In this document: positions 36,548-48,925 of the stretch, one piece after another
Numbering within the stretch: position 1 is the stretch's first letter
Layout: every line of letters starts with the position of its first letter
Origin: Nematostella vectensis
Lineage: Eukaryota > Cnidaria > Anthozoa > Actiniaria > Edwardsiidae
Assembly (NCBI RefSeq): GCF_932526225.1
Contig: NC_064037.1
Span: forward strand, 7,298,203-7,362,202
Length of the DNA: 64,000 bases
Direction of reading: 5' to 3'
Notes under the pieces: model-generated
Told to the model about the DNA's origin: nothing
Database searches by the model: none
What the model saw: only the letters and a program-made list of their open reading frames with translations
Translations under genes and position numbers: made by a program

Positions 36548-36838
36548 TTAGTCAACAATTTTCACTAAAGTATTCATACTAACCGTTTTGTCTATTGTAT
36601 TCTGGAGTTTTCTTCCCAAGGAGATACTTCTTCTCACGTCCGAGTGGTTTCTTTGCGTCAGTAGATATCGTGTGAGTCCGTTCGGTTTTGCCCTACGTCT
36701 GGAGCCCCAATGGCCCGCTTCCGTGTAAGTGTGCGTCAACAGGAGCATCAGCATAGCGAACACGATGGCTTTGTTTGTCATCTTCAGCATACTCGCACTC
36801 CTCAGTCTTTTAATGCTCACACTTTCAAGATGTCTCAA
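36548..36838 (-). CDS. Candidate short secreted peptide or prohormone
   Basis: A 96-codon frame with a good signal peptide if translation starts at the internal Met at 36781: MTNKAIVFAMLMLLLTHTYT, then EA, then mature GHWGSRRRAKPNGLTRYLL. The mature part is basic, with RRR, VRR and GRK sites that prohormone convertases could cut. It has no cysteines. The last ten or so residues may be intronic, because AACG|GTTAGTATG looks like a splice donor. I recognise no family. It stands alone, 5 kb from HBS1L. Confidence 0.5.
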   Translation of the reverse strand: MRHLESVSIKRLRSASMLKMTNKAIVFAMLMLLLTHTYTEAGHWGSRRRAKPNGLTRYLLTQRNHSDVRRSISLGRKLQNTIDKTVSMNTLVKIVD

Positions 36839-39800
36839 TTTGAAACCAGTACAATATTGTCAATTATGTTTCGTAGCGTTTTGTCACCAAAAAATAAAAG
36901 ATATTTTCACGATAATTAACGGGGAGGTTTGATTTAACGTTGTGCTGGTGGATTCATGGGTTCACTAACAGACAGCTGGTCGAAAAAAAGGAATAAGGCG
37001 ACATAGAAGACAAAAGATTCTCGCCTGGAAGGATAATCTTATTAACTTGGATTATTAGGGTACGCTTTTGACGGCTTCTATGCCACCAAAAAAACGAGCG
37101 CTAGTTTTTTTTCTAGTCGAAAGTTATACGTTATCCTTCCGAGAGGTCCACAGGCGTTTTGACATAAACCTAATCTATATTTTTTTTAAAGATGTCGATA
37201 TGTGGCTTTGTTAGCTTTTCAAGGCACCATCACTTTCTCTTTGTCACTGGCGTTGTTTGTCGAGGAAAAACTACAATTCTACCTAGAGTAGTATAGAGAA
37301 ATGCATGCTCTGTATTACCGCTTTGTCCTACGCTCATTTCTCTTCCTTCCTCTTCCTTGTCCTATTCTTTCATAACTCTCGTACCCAAGGCCCCACGTCA
37401 TAATCCAGGGACAGGAAACCCACGCATGACGCACATGTATTTAGCAAACAATGGTAGGGTTGAGGGGTTGCGTGTCTTTAGATGTTCTTTAGAAAATTTT
37501 ACCCTTTTTACAAAACCTAACAGAACATTCAAAATGCTCACGTGAGAGGAAAATGGAAGGTAAATCATAATGCTTAATGCGACTATGGCCATAAAACGGA
37601 TAATGATCCATTTGATATCGAAGCAGCTAAGCTAGCTGATTCGGTGTCTCTAATAGAGGTGTTGCAACGCAGGCTAGAAATAGTTGGGTTTACCGTTTTT
37701 TGTATCTGTTTTTGATTTCTCCAATCTAATATCTTTTAGGAAAGTTTGACTACTATTATTGATTTCCCATAATATCTTCGTAGGAAATTTTGACTACCAT
37801 CTTTTTTTTATAAAAAACATTTTTATAAGAGCGCCCAGCCTGAGATTTCTCCAAATTTTAAGAACATGCCGAGGCTCAGATAGTCGGAATTGTTTTAATT
37901 TTTAGTCCTGATTTGTTCTAAAACAGGCAGAATCAAATTGTGCTCACATCAACAACCTTATATATTATTGCTATTGATCATTTGTTTTATTCTTTTCCTA
38001 ATATTCAATGGGTATTGTATATTTCTATACACTAAATTTTAATAACATCGTTAAGAACATGTTCAGCCTTTAAATGCTCAAAAAATAAAAACGGCCCAGC
38101 CTCAACTGAAAATTAGACGTTTTTATATAAAAAAAGAGAGTGTACTATTAACAATTTCTGCCATCTAATATCTTCTTAGGAAAGTTTGACTACTATTATC
38201 AATTTCTGGCATCTAATATCTTCTTAGGAAAGTTTAACTACTATTATTGATTTCTGCCATCTAATGTCATCTAAAATCTCCTTCGCTGACAATTTGACGC
38301 AATATCCCAAAACATAAAACAGGAACACGAATAGTCGAAAGACAGAAAGAGGAATCAAATGAACTATTGAACAGGAAAAATATGTACTATGGACTTGACA
38401 ACGGGAAAATTAAGGCCTTGATCGTGGTATTATATATCTTCTTTGGCTATTATTTCGAGACTTGGAAATGATGGTAAAGTTGCTTTTTTTCTAGGCACAA
38501 GTTGAGGTATTTTCATTCCCCGAGCACCCCCCCCCCCCCCCCCTGAACGCTTACTCATCACGCGCCGGTGCCCAAATGTTGTTCCTTTTCTGATCCGCCA
38601 ATTAGCCATAGCTTGACAATCAGTTAGTATAACGGTGGACAAGTCATTGGAAACAGACTGTTTGTAACGGAGACGAGTAAAGGTAGACAAAGTCTAAGGT
38701 CTAGAAATCCCAATTATAGCGTTCAATATCCGGGATAAGTTATTTGTAGCAAAGTAGGGAAAGAAGTTGTCAAGAACCTGTTTAAGAACAATTAAGTAAT
38801 CACAAAGAAAGATATCTTGAGTGGAAGAATAAAAGTCCCGCTAACAAAAGAGTGTTTCAGTGTAAATTTGTCAAAATAAGGACATAATAAAACACCACAA
38901 GAGAGACGCTCCTTCGCAGAAAAAGTAAACGAGCGACACAGAAAGCTCTGCAAAGAAAGATACCCCAATTGTAGCGTTTAATTAAAGCAAGTCATCAACC
39001 GCTGTATGGTTGGCTTCCCTAGCATACAGAGGTTTTACCCTCCCAGGAGAGCTGCCGAGTAAAGAAAAACAATGCTGATTTTTTTTTTGCTGTTTTCATA
39101 TATTGTTATTGTTTATGTTCCTGTATTTGATGTCTAAAATGTCTCCTAATGAAAATAGTCATTTTTTTTCATTTCAAGCCAAATTTTTCAACTTTAAAGC
39201 TTCTTTGAATGACCGCGCCAGTGCATCCACTCGGATTGCGCTATATAGAAATTTTGAACGTAGGCTTTCGCGGGCTCAAGGAACGAGATTGAAAGGCCTG
39301 CACCTTTCTTTTCTCGGTTAGTACGCGAGAAGGTTTAACTTCTGCTAGCAGGCACTCAGGGTAATCTTTGGGAGGATCTTAAGGGATAAAGACCTATATG
39401 GGCATATGTCCTTATATGGTCATGAAGAAGCGAATGGCGGGATTCCTTTGTCTTGAACAGATGCAGGGTTGGGAAACTGATAGAAACACGGCGAGAGGGG
39501 TGAACTGAACATTATCGGTACAGTATTATATTAAAACCGGCAAGCTGAAGGAAACCACAAATTAAAATAAATGAAATAAAGTTAAAGAAATAAAAGAAAT
39601 CTAGAATAAGTGAAAAATTAGTGAAAGAAAGGAAACTTATTACCTGCTTAAAAAGAACTCTTGGTGCAAATACTCTTATTTAGAGAAAGCGCAGAAAATA
39701 TTTTGGTAGGAAATGCGAACTTTATGAACATAAAAAAAAACATCTCAGAAAAAATAGCAGAAAAGGAAATCAAACCACTAATCAAGCATATAGAACAAAT

Positions 39801-41880
39801 ATAAAAAACAACTAATAAAATATTTAATGAAAATAATCGAGGCTTAATTTTCATCATTTCCTTAATTGCTCTACAACGAAACTTTGATACGGAAAACGTT
39901 AGAGTTTCTTTCTGGAATTATCACTTCAATATTTTTTGTTAGTCCTATATCCTATATCAATTGTTATCTTTGTATATCTTATTGTGTTCTAAATTGCGGC
40001 TCTATTATGAGTAATTAGCATTGATGATTTCCTCGTATGATTTTCCCGCTTTTCCATTGCGTGCTACGTGATTGCTCCCTCTTTTCCATGAGTTATCCCC
40101 GTTTGCACCTGTTGCGTTTCGTGGCTCAAAACACAATCAAAATTTTATTACTACTGAAATCAAGTCATTTAAAACTTAAACTGAACTGTTAGATATAAAA
40201 ATTTCTGTTTATTTTCGTAAGTATAGTAAGAAAACAAATGTTCTTTTTTTATTGTGTTTGTTTGTAAATCCGCTTAGAATTAAAAACTCAAGCAACCAAC
40301 TCCGGATAAACTCACTCTAGTGTTTCCTGAGTGTGTAGGCCAAACGAAAAATGTTGATCTATGAAAAAAATGGTAAAATTCTGTCCAATTAACAACATTG
40401 CAGTTTGCTCGAATCTTTTAAAAGGAAAATGCTATTTTCGTAGAAATTAAAAAAAAAACCTTAATTTAAATTAACGGCAACTACAACTGTTTTAAAAAAA
40501 GATGTTTTTCAGTTTCTGGTAAGAAAAAAAAAACATAAGAAAAAAGCTTTTGACGGCATGACATTTTGAAAACAATAAGGCAGTTGAAAAGTGATTTATT
40601 TCTTGTTTCACGGAAATTGCTTCCCAAAAAGGACATCATATCAAGCGTAAGCGTCTTAGTAATTCCTCCCGTACACCTTTGCTGCGTTTAAGTTCATCTT
40701 TTTCGAGATTCTATAGAATACAATTGTAAATTCTGTAAATTCAATTAACCGACTCAACATTAATTAAATGAGTTAAGAAAACTAGATGCTGTAATTATGA
40801 TAATAAAGTATTTGTTACAAATGAAATGCTGACAAATTCTAATTAGAGATAATGTATTACTCAACACATCAAAAGAAACTCGAAGATAATAGAGTGTGTG
40901 CTATCAGAATGGGCGAGAGATATCGCTAACATCTCGCAAATGACAAAGTGGGAAAGCGCGCAGCGTGGCAAGGAAGGAACTCTGTCAGAACACGTCAAGC
41001 CCACCAGGTGAATTAAAAACCTGGTGCAATCCACTTCTCATATTAAAATCATTACTAAAAGTGTCGGTAATAGAATTTAGGCGATTTATTTCAAAAGGGA
41101 TTATGTCTGGGACTAGATCTGTGTCGGAAGAAGTCCTGACATGGAGTAAATGAGAAACCCATTGAATCTTTGAATGTGCTCGAAATTATACCCATGAACA
41201 AGTAGATTTTTAATCAGCTTTTTGTTCCTTACGGGAAATTCTTCCGGAACTTTGTCAGTGTTTATAGTAAATATTTATTGCTTAAGGGTTATTGGGAGAA
41301 GTATATGTTTGAGACCATAAAATTAATGCCAGCTAAAATGACAAAAACAATTTTGTTTTATGTCATGTGTCGATGCGGGAACCGGGAAGTTCGGGTGTTA
41401 TGGGGCAGATTCGTATTACAGGAAATCTTCCTTATATCCAAGCCCCCACTCTTGTTATAACAATATACTTACTCAGTTACACAAACAAAGGGTCTACGTA
41501 ATAGCTTTTTTATCAGCGAAGAGTGGTGTTAAAGTAGTTCACGTTTTAAACTCTTTTTAAAATATATTTTCCTCTTCCGAAACTTGAGGAGAAAACAGGG
41601 GCGAACGCACACGCCTCGAATGTTTTTAATATTCGAATGTTCTCGATTAATAATGTTTAATTTATGGCGTGGATGGTGTGTCATAAATTGGCAGATCTTT
41701 TACGGTAAAAGTGAGCTTCAAAACCGGGCAATATTTCAAGTGCGCGCGCCTAACTAAACAATCTAACATTTGATTGAAACCCTTCACTTTGATAAGTGAA
41801 AACAAAGCCCCCAATGAGATCATTGTCCCTAGCGGTTAAAATTATCACTACCCGGAAATCCGGGAACTCGACGCTCAGCT
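36839..41880. other. AT-rich intergenic stretch
   Basis: No gene recognised. Contents noted: a C-run at about 38527-38542, long A and T runs, and several short spurious frames. A ~47-bp repeat is listed separately at 37715-38285. Confidence 0.6.
37715..38285. repeat. Interspersed ~47-bp repeat
   Basis: Copies of ATCTAATATCTTCTTAGGAA followed by AGTTTGACTACTATTATT occur at about 37725, 37765, 38162, 38210 and 38258. They form two clusters separated by about 340 bases of AT-rich DNA. Confidence 0.75.
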
Positions 41881-41890
41881 TAACATGGCC

Positions 41891-41896
41891 TATAAG
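41891..41896 (+). promoter_or_regulatory. TATA-like box of the neuropeptide gene
   Basis: TATAAG within GGCCTATAAGTGGC lies 78 bases before the chosen start codon of the neuropeptide precursor, a plausible promoter position. Not verified. Confidence 0.35.
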
Positions 41897-41973
41897 TGGC
41901 CCAGCACATGCCTCGTAAAAGCCATTACCTTATAGCGTTGGACGCGAGACACTACCCTCGCCTCTACTTAGAA

Positions 41974-42735
41974 ATGAGTAACTATTTTTTGCATTGGGTT
42001 ACCGCGTTAGCATTCATTCTTTGTTCAGGTCTAGCAAATGGGAAAATACCTAAAGTACCGATCAAAGAAGTCGAAAACGCGCCACCAAGCACGGGAGAGG
42101 GAGAAGCCGGTTTCATCCCATGGTTTTCAGGCAAGAGAGAATTTAACCCAAAAAATGCCCTGAAAAATGACAACGCACCGCCCGGCAATGAAGAAGGGGA
42201 GGCTGGTTTCATTCCTTGGTTTTCGGGCAAGAGGGAGTTGATACCGAAAATTGTTCTACAAAATGACAATGCGCCGCCCGGCAATGGCGAAGGGGAGGCT
42301 GGATTCATTCCATGGTTTTCAGGCAAGAGGGAATTCGAACCAAAAAATGCACTACAAAATGACAATGCACCGCCCGGCAATGGCGAAGGGGAGGCTGGTT
42401 TCATTCCTTGGTTTTCAGGCAAAAGGGAATTCGAACCAAAAAATGCACTACAAAATGACAATGCACCGCCCGGCAATGGCGAAGGGGAGGCTGGTTTCAT
42501 CCCATGGTTTTCAGGCAAGAGGGACACAACCAAAGCAGCGGTCCAAAATGACCTGGTACCGCCAAGCAAGGGAGCGGGAGAGCAAGGGTTTATTCCTTGG
42601 TTCTCCGGGAAACGAACAGTCAATAGACTCAAAGAAATAAACACAGAGAATGACGCGGACGCTAACAAGGCCCCCCCTTCTGGGCACAACGAGGCTGGTT
42701 TTATACCATGGTTTGCCGGAAAGCGGAAAGTTTAA
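41974..42735 (+). CDS. Neuropeptide preprohormone with seven FIPWF(S/A)-amide copies
   Basis: Encodes 253 residues from the Met at 41974. The frame is open 26 codons further up, but this Met directly begins a signal peptide (about 1-23, ending SGLANG). Then come seven cassettes ending GFIPWFSGKR (six) or GFIPWFAGKR (the last). Lys-Arg is the convertase site and the preceding Gly is the amide donor, so products should end Phe-Ser-NH2 or Phe-Ala-NH2. The central unit is 32 residues (96 bp), including QNDNAPPGNGEGEAG. Acidic residues before GFIPW may guide N-terminal trimming, as in other cnidarian precursors, giving for example AGFIPWFS-amide. Peptides would be secreted from neurons or neuroendocrine cells and act on GPCRs or ion channels. 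It is not the RFamide, GLWamide or RPamide family by its C-terminus. A long antisense frame is a shadow. Confidence 0.92.
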   Translation: MSNYFLHWVTALAFILCSGLANGKIPKVPIKEVENAPPSTGEGEAGFIPWFSGKREFNPKNALKNDNAPPGNEEGEAGFIPWFSGKRELIPKIVLQNDNAPPGNGEGEAGFIPWFSGKREFEPKNALQNDNAPPGNGEGEAGFIPWFSGKREFEPKNALQNDNAPPGNGEGEAGFIPWFSGKRDTTKAAVQNDLVPPSKGAGEQGFIPWFSGKRTVNRLKEINTENDADANKAPPSGHNEAGFIPWFAGKRKV

Positions 42736-43600
42736 GCGAACTTCTGGGTATGGAAGAATGTCTTTTTTACTTTATATCTTGATCTTTTTTTCAAATCTTA
42801 CCTCGAATTGTTCTTATCAGACATTGACAGAATGACTATTATTCTTTATTGAGGTTATAATTATTATTATTTTTTTTTTTTTTGCTTTACCTTTGAATGC
42901 GCGCCCATTTGTTTCACTCTGGTGTCGGATTTGTAATTATCTTACATTTTCACTATGGGAAAGAACACTTTTCAGATTGGCTTTGGCTAATGTGGGAAGG
43001 CGTTAATGCCTTTTTGCATCTGCTTCGCACCCCAGGCGCATTCGACTGGCGAATCAGCGGTTATCTTGTTTTCTATCAACAGTACTTGGACGAGTTTATA
43101 TATTAAAAAAGCAAAACATGGAATTCTAAGTCTAAGCCGGCATGTTTTTGCTACTATTTCGAGCATATGATGTCTAAAACACAATCCCTCGAGCTCTCCG
43201 GCTTGACGGGAACTGATAACAGTTAAATTGGTCATAATTACACAACTGATGTGTTTTAATGGAGTATAACTCAGTCTTGATTAGACATGGTTTGGAGCGT
43301 AAGTAATTAAAACTCGAATTACAAACCCACGCGTTTTTGCAGGAGTTTTAAATCAAATAATCATATGTTTTTAGTTCTGTTTATTTTTCATACAATACAC
43401 TGCGTGGATTTTCGTTTAGAAAGAAATCAATGTATTTCAATCGTGCTCTTGGCAGTGTCAAGTCTACAGTTAGGAGTTGCGCAGGGATTTTTATTCTGGT
43501 TTAAAAATATTATTTTTTAGTAATCCTACTATTAGAGCCTCAAACACAATCTTAATGACTGATTTTTCGTATAATTAATATACTTAATTGTCTTAAATTG
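42736..43600. other. 3' flank of the neuropeptide gene, no gene seen
   Basis: AT-rich, with a T-run at about 42870-42884. The frame at 42897-43106 has no recognisable features. Confidence 0.5.
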
Positions 43601-43627
43601 TTTTGGTGAATGTTGGTTACTCGTCAG

Positions 43628-43830
43628 CATATGGTCGGCTGTTCAAAAAAGAAATATTTTATAATAAAGGTCTCCTTGAAGATGGCGCCAGAGGAAGGCG
43701 GCTTGACGAAACGACATCTAATATGAACAAAAAGGCGTGTCGCCCAAACCTCTACAAGAGGAATGGACTGATCCACCCTTCACAAAACTACCGAAGAGGG
43801 GCAGGGAGAAGATATAAGCTAATCGCGTGA
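43628..43830 (+). CDS. Possible 3' exon of a dibasic-rich peptide precursor
   Basis: After a possible acceptor (TTACTCGTCAG|CA), the frame contains FKKEIFYNKGLLEDGARGRR, NKKACRPNLYKRN and NYRRGAGRRYKLIA before the stop. Five dibasic sites in about 65 residues resemble a prohormone tail, and a neuropeptide gene lies 0.9 kb upstream. No signal-bearing exon was found and there is no repeated peptide, so this may be chance. Confidence 0.22.
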
Positions 43831-44765
43831 GAGATTTTCGACTGCGAGAATAAGTTGATAGTCTTTTACTAAATGTTTACAATAATCGTCACGATATGAA
43901 AACGCCGCCTTATCTTTAGTCTGGACTAATTATGTTCCGTGCTTTTAAAGGCCTCGCCAGAAGAAACCTTTGTAAACCGACAGTCTTTGTTGCGTACTTT
44001 GTTTGGGTACAGCTGAGCTGACGATTGCTTAAGGATCCGTTACATAGAGATAAGCGAATCTATAAGTAGACCTGGTGACGAGAAGAACGATCTAATCTTC
44101 GGTCGTTAGACATCACCGCTGATAAGATAATACACGAGTTTTTGATAGAGATGCCGCTTGGTGCCTGTATCTGAAAAAAATGTATTTACACAAAAATGGG
44201 CACCTCTTATGCGCTATTCTAATTTAAAATGAGTTTGCGCAAACAAAACAAGTCTGTATAGCAGCGAATGCAAAATAAACAGTGCTTTCCAAGTTATTGC
44301 AGTCCGATTTGTTAAAACCTTTTTCTATTGATCCACATTCCCAATACAGACCGGTAAAACCACGCATTCGAATAGAATGAGACACTTGGTTGGTTGGCTT
44401 AAATTCTAACATTAATCACTGTTTTGTTTTTCAGAGAGGGAGCAGAAACCTCCAAGAATGCATCAGTTAATCGTAAAAGTTAAAGTACAATGACATAAAA
44501 ATATTTTTAGACAAGCAATCATCAAATTGTATTTTTGCCATCGCATAAACAGACAACTTCAAAGCACTCACCAACATCTATTATCTTCTTTAACCCAAAC
44601 AAAAAGAGATATAGCGCCTATGCCTAAATTCTGGCAAGATAATTTGCCCATATTGTGTTCTTAAGTTTTCAGTTCAGGTTTGCTTGCACAAGATTTGTAA
44701 GAAGAGTATTGGGCGAGTGGTAGAAATTAAAAATAAAATAATGTCACTTTAAATCCCATGTTGTT
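43831..44765. other. Unassigned AT-rich stretch
   Basis: No gene or repeat recognised. Confidence 0.5.
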
Positions 44766-44769
44766 GGTC

Positions 44770-44990
44770 CCCTGTCAATAGCTGCGCGCTGTTACGCTGT
44801 GGGTTTCCTGTAGATATGTGCGCGCTTCATCTGTTATGTTGTGGGTGCCCTGTGGATAGGTGCGCACTTCCTCTAACATGTTGTGGCTGCCCTGTGGATA
44901 GGTGCGCACTTTATCTGACAGGTTGCGGGTTTCCTATGGATAGGTGCACTCATCGTCTTACACGTTGCGGGTGGCTTGGTGAATATGGGA
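44770..44990. repeat. 42-bp minisatellite, degenerate outlier block
   Basis: About five diverged copies of the 42-bp unit (GCCCTGTGGATAGGTGCGCAC) in the same orientation as the main array at 50.9-52.4 kb. Confidence 0.85.
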
Positions 44991-45289
44991 CTCGCTAAGA
45001 TATCACATGACCTTTCTGGGTGGCAAATCCAAAACAAAATATCAAACAAAACATCAGAACCGAATCAGAATCAAAACAATAACCGTCTGTCGCACCACAA
45101 AGAACGACGAATTTTTTTTTATTATTAAACTAAACCCTTTTCGAAAAAAAAGAATTTTGTATTTTTTCGTAAGCGCTCAATAAGCTTTTTGTTGCTGTTA
45201 TTTTGCCGCTAAAAGACTGAACACGCGTTACTTTGCCACCCAAAAATTCACGTGTTTCGTCGCGCAAGTCCCCTTTTGGTGTACACTCC

Positions 45290-45457
45290 CTTTAACATGT
45301 TGCGGGTTTCCTGTGGATAGGTGCGCACTTCATATGCATGTTGTTGCAGCTGCCTTCTCGATAGGTGCGCACATCATCTAACATATTGCGGGTGCCCTGT
45401 GGATAGGTGCGCACATCGTCTAACATGTTGCGGGTACCCTGTGGATAGGTGCGCCAG
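45290..45457. repeat. 42-bp minisatellite, left border block
   Basis: Four copies of the 42-bp unit, ending GTGGATAGGTGCGC exactly where the retroelement-derived segment begins. Confidence 0.88.
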
Positions 45458-46924
45458 GGGCTCATAAGTAGGGGCAATCAACTTCCCCACATTCTGGTAC
45501 TATATTTATGCTACATTAGCATAATTTAGCATAAGTTAAAATCGATGATGACCGCTGGCGCCGGGGCCCATTTCAATTCAAGCCGTGGCACGTTTGCACT
45601 CTCTCTTGAATTCCTGTAAATTCATGACTCAGCACGGGATTCGGGGATATTTTGGCGTGTTTTTACCGTGTAAGAGGTGTACAAAACAGAAATCTTCGCT
45701 AGGCTAACTAGTCCCGGTCATGTTCTTACCCCTGGAGGTTTTTTAGAAGCTATTTCAGCGGCGTTGGAGGCGGCTAAGTCGGTAAAAACATCTCACCACA
45801 GCAATCAACCATCAACAGCAGGGCACATGTGCTAGTAGTGTAGCAAACTGCAGAGATAGCCGGCGAGAGTTTTTGTCCCATGCTCTGTTGAGACTGACAC
45901 AGAAGGTTTGTTGGGGCGGCTATACACTATAGGTGTATTTGATCGAGTTCTTCGCTCCTCTTTTGAGAACTGCTTTTCGTGAGTATTAACGTAAGTAAGG
46001 TAACTTAGTTCAGATTACTGTATCTGAAGTATATGCTCAACTTATTTTATCGTTTATGTCGGGTGATTCCGGCTGATTAATTGGTGGGATGCTATATATC
46101 TTAGCGTGGACAGGTAACTGAGGCTGGCACAGAGTCGAGCAAAATAGACGAGTTTCGTGGATAACAGCAACCATGTCAACAACACCAGCACCGCGTGGAA
46201 CTAGTCAGTGATTGACAGTCTTAATTTACGGACAGTCTTAATTTACGGCTAACTTGGGGGGGTTTTATTGTTGTAGCAATGGCATTACACGGTGGTGACA
46301 TCGGTAGTTGTAGCTTGATGTTACCTATATTAGGTGGCGGTGGCTGCCTTTGCGTGTTACCTACCTTACTGTCTGCCTGGGTACTATTATGCGTTATTGT
46401 ATCGACTAGATACAGGCTGGGGCAGCCAATTAGATACACAAACTAAAGTCACAGTCAGATTCTTGCATATGTGACTAGGTTATTATGTGTTATTAGGCGT
46501 TAACAATCAATGCTGCTGGCTCGTTCTAGTCCCAATTCCGAGCGAGCTAGGCGGTTCTTTTTTCCCTCCCCCTTTCCCCAGTTAACCTTCAACAGCGTTG
46601 CTGTAGTGGTCCTCAGATCCGCCCTAGCCCCACCTAACAAGCTAATGCAAGGCCTCGCCATAAGACTCGTCAGCCTTATCTAGCGATCTCAGAGTTCGTT
46701 AGCTCCATCCAATTCCATCCAGCTAGCCCTTGATAGGACATCCCCTTCCCTTCATATAATCTCATACAGATGAAGGCGTTACAATAGGCAGTGAGACTGT
46801 GCGAGGCGACCATGAGGCTAGTTAGGTCAAACTTAAGCCCCGAGGCTGAGGGGGGCGTTAGGTCCACCCGTAAGCCCTAGCCGGGTGAGCACAAGCGAGT
46901 CGAGCTATGTGTTTGGTTCACTCT

Positions 46925-46971
46925 GCCCCCCCCCCCCCCACACACACACACACACACACAAACACACACAC
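46925..46971. repeat. C-run plus (CA)n microsatellite
   Basis: Fourteen or so C residues followed by CA dinucleotides. Confidence 0.9.
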
Positions 46972-47371
46972 TCGATTCATACGTGACCTTACCACAGGGA
47001 TCATTATGTCCGGACCTGGTTGCAACCATCTACCATTCCCCCCTCCCCCCTCCCCCCCTTACCACCGGCCCCAAGTCCTAGCCAGCAAGCTCTAGGTGTT
47101 AGGCGATGGGGGGGGGGTCATAGGTTCGCCCTCAGCATTGGCGAGCAATCGAGTTCAAGTGTGCACGGAACTGCCTCTCCCCCACCCCTCCATCCCCCTG
47201 TACGTAAGTGTGTAGTGGACAGAATTCGTCAGAAACTATACGTAGCTTGGTGGGCCGCCATCGTAACCGCCACGGGTATCCCATACGCTCAACCGTGACG
47301 GTGTTAAATCAATTGGCATGTCAACTCTCGGATACTACCGTGGGCGGTAAACCGAGTCCTTCAATCAAAAA

Positions 47372-47515
47372 TATCGCGGGTTGGTAATCGAGACCCGACG
47401 CCCAATCAATCGCGGGGGTGCAATCGAGACCCGACGCCCAATCAATCGCGAACGGGTTAGCGAGGCCCGACGCCCAATTAATCGCGAACGGGTTAGCGAG
47501 GCCCACTACTCCTAC
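47372..47515. repeat. 36-bp tandem repeat, about four copies
   Basis: Units share CGACGCCCAATCAATCGCG. Because 36 is divisible by three, they yield a 12-residue repeat on the minus strand (GLANPFAIDWAS) that is not considered a gene. Confidence 0.85.
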
Positions 47516-47584
47516 TATCGTCGGTGGATAAGCAAGACCCTATGATTACTTTGGTTTGGCGCTTAACTTGCCCTGGGGAAGGGC

Positions 47585-47592
47585 TATATAAG
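47585..47592 (+). promoter_or_regulatory. TATA-like box upstream of the gag-like frame
   Basis: GGGCTATATAAGGTC lies about 675 bases before the gag-like ATG. It could be the retroelement promoter; this is inference. Confidence 0.3.
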
Positions 47593-48266
47593 GTCATGCT
47601 GTGCACTCGGTGCCGCACTGGCAAGCACAATCGCGGTTTCTCTTCCGCCAGGGAGAGCTTTAGGAGGCAAGAGGGGCGTTAAGGGGGCTGCTAATAGGCA
47701 CTGCTATTAGGGACAGAGAGATGAATTGAGAGTGGTGTCTGAGTGAACAATTGGTCCTCGAGACTTGCGTCACGTGGAGAATGACGGTTGATTACTAGCT
47801 GAATCACCCCAGGGGAATCCCAGCCTCAAAGGGGCTCTTCTCCTATGAGGTAAGGGGCACGGCGGGGACGTTGAAGCCCTCTCGCGACGTAAGATGCCCG
47901 TATTACGCAAGGGTTCGTGCATATGGGTGTGAGGCAGTGAAATAGGGGGCTACACAGATATCGAACTCTTTCTGTAATGGTATATGGTTACAATACATTC
48001 AGAGTACACGCATGAGCTACCCTATGAGGCATGTGCCTGCACTTTAAAGATACCACAAGTATGTAATAATGTGTCTGAATGGAATTTTGGCGAAGTTAAA
48101 CCGAGTCACGGTCGCGCGCCCTGGGGCCGAATGCCGGCCCCTGGTAAGGAGAACGACCACCCCGCGCCTTTCTTGCACTGGCAGCGTTTTGAGTGAAGCT
48201 AACCTATATGATCCACGCTTTATAGTCTAAAAGATCATAGTTTTCACTCACAAAAAAAAACTAATT

Positions 48267-48530
48267 ATGAATCCTGAAACAACAACACCTAGTCTGGCCC
48301 CGGAAGTGCTCACAGCAATTCAGATGGCCGTCCAGCAGGCATTTCAAGTGCGACTGAGCGCTAACAACCAGCCATGTAACAACGAGATTCCTGTCTCTAG
48401 CACAGGTACAACAGTGGTTGCGGCGGCCGGGACGACGTCAAATTCCTTCACACTGCCTCAGGCGAGCACCTCGGTTGCACCGTCGCCGGTTGGCCCAGGA
48501 GGTAGGTCAGTTCCAGAATTTTTACAAGTG

Positions 48531-48533
<3 letters not shown>
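48267..48533 (+). pseudogene. Gag-like 5' fragment truncated by a microsatellite
   Basis: An 88-codon frame, MNPETTTPSLAPEVLTAIQM, then a Ser/Thr-rich stretch. Its stop TGA is the first base triplet of the GAT microsatellite, so the frame was probably longer before the repeat expanded. Its position before the RT fits a gag role, but no gag domain is recognisable. Confidence 0.35.
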
Positions 48534-48573
<40 letters not shown>

Positions 48574-48574
48574 A

Positions 48575-48654
<80 letters not shown>

Positions 48655-48868
48655 GATAATGATAATGATAATGATAATGATAATGATAATGATAATGATA
48701 ATGATAATGATAATGATAATGATAATGATAATGATAATGATAATGATAATGATAATGATAATGATAATGATAATGATAATGATAATGATAATGATAATGA
48801 TAATGATAATGATAATGATAATGATAATGATAATGATAATGATAATGATAATGATAATGATAATGATA

Positions 48869-48900
<32 letters not shown>

Positions 48901-48925
48901 AATGATGATGATAATAATAAATAAA
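48530..48925. repeat. (GAT)n-(AAT)n-(GATAAT)n microsatellite
   Basis: About 14 GAT, then about 17 AAT-type, then about 41 GATAAT hexamers, then GAT again. It yields Asn/Asp, Ile/Met, His/Tyr and Ser/Leu homopolymer frames, all artefacts. Confidence 0.97.

Noticed and set aside
41982-42689. A 235-codon antisense frame over the neuropeptide gene
   Set aside because: Shadow of the sense repeats. The sense strand has signal peptide, amidation and cleavage logic; the antisense has none.
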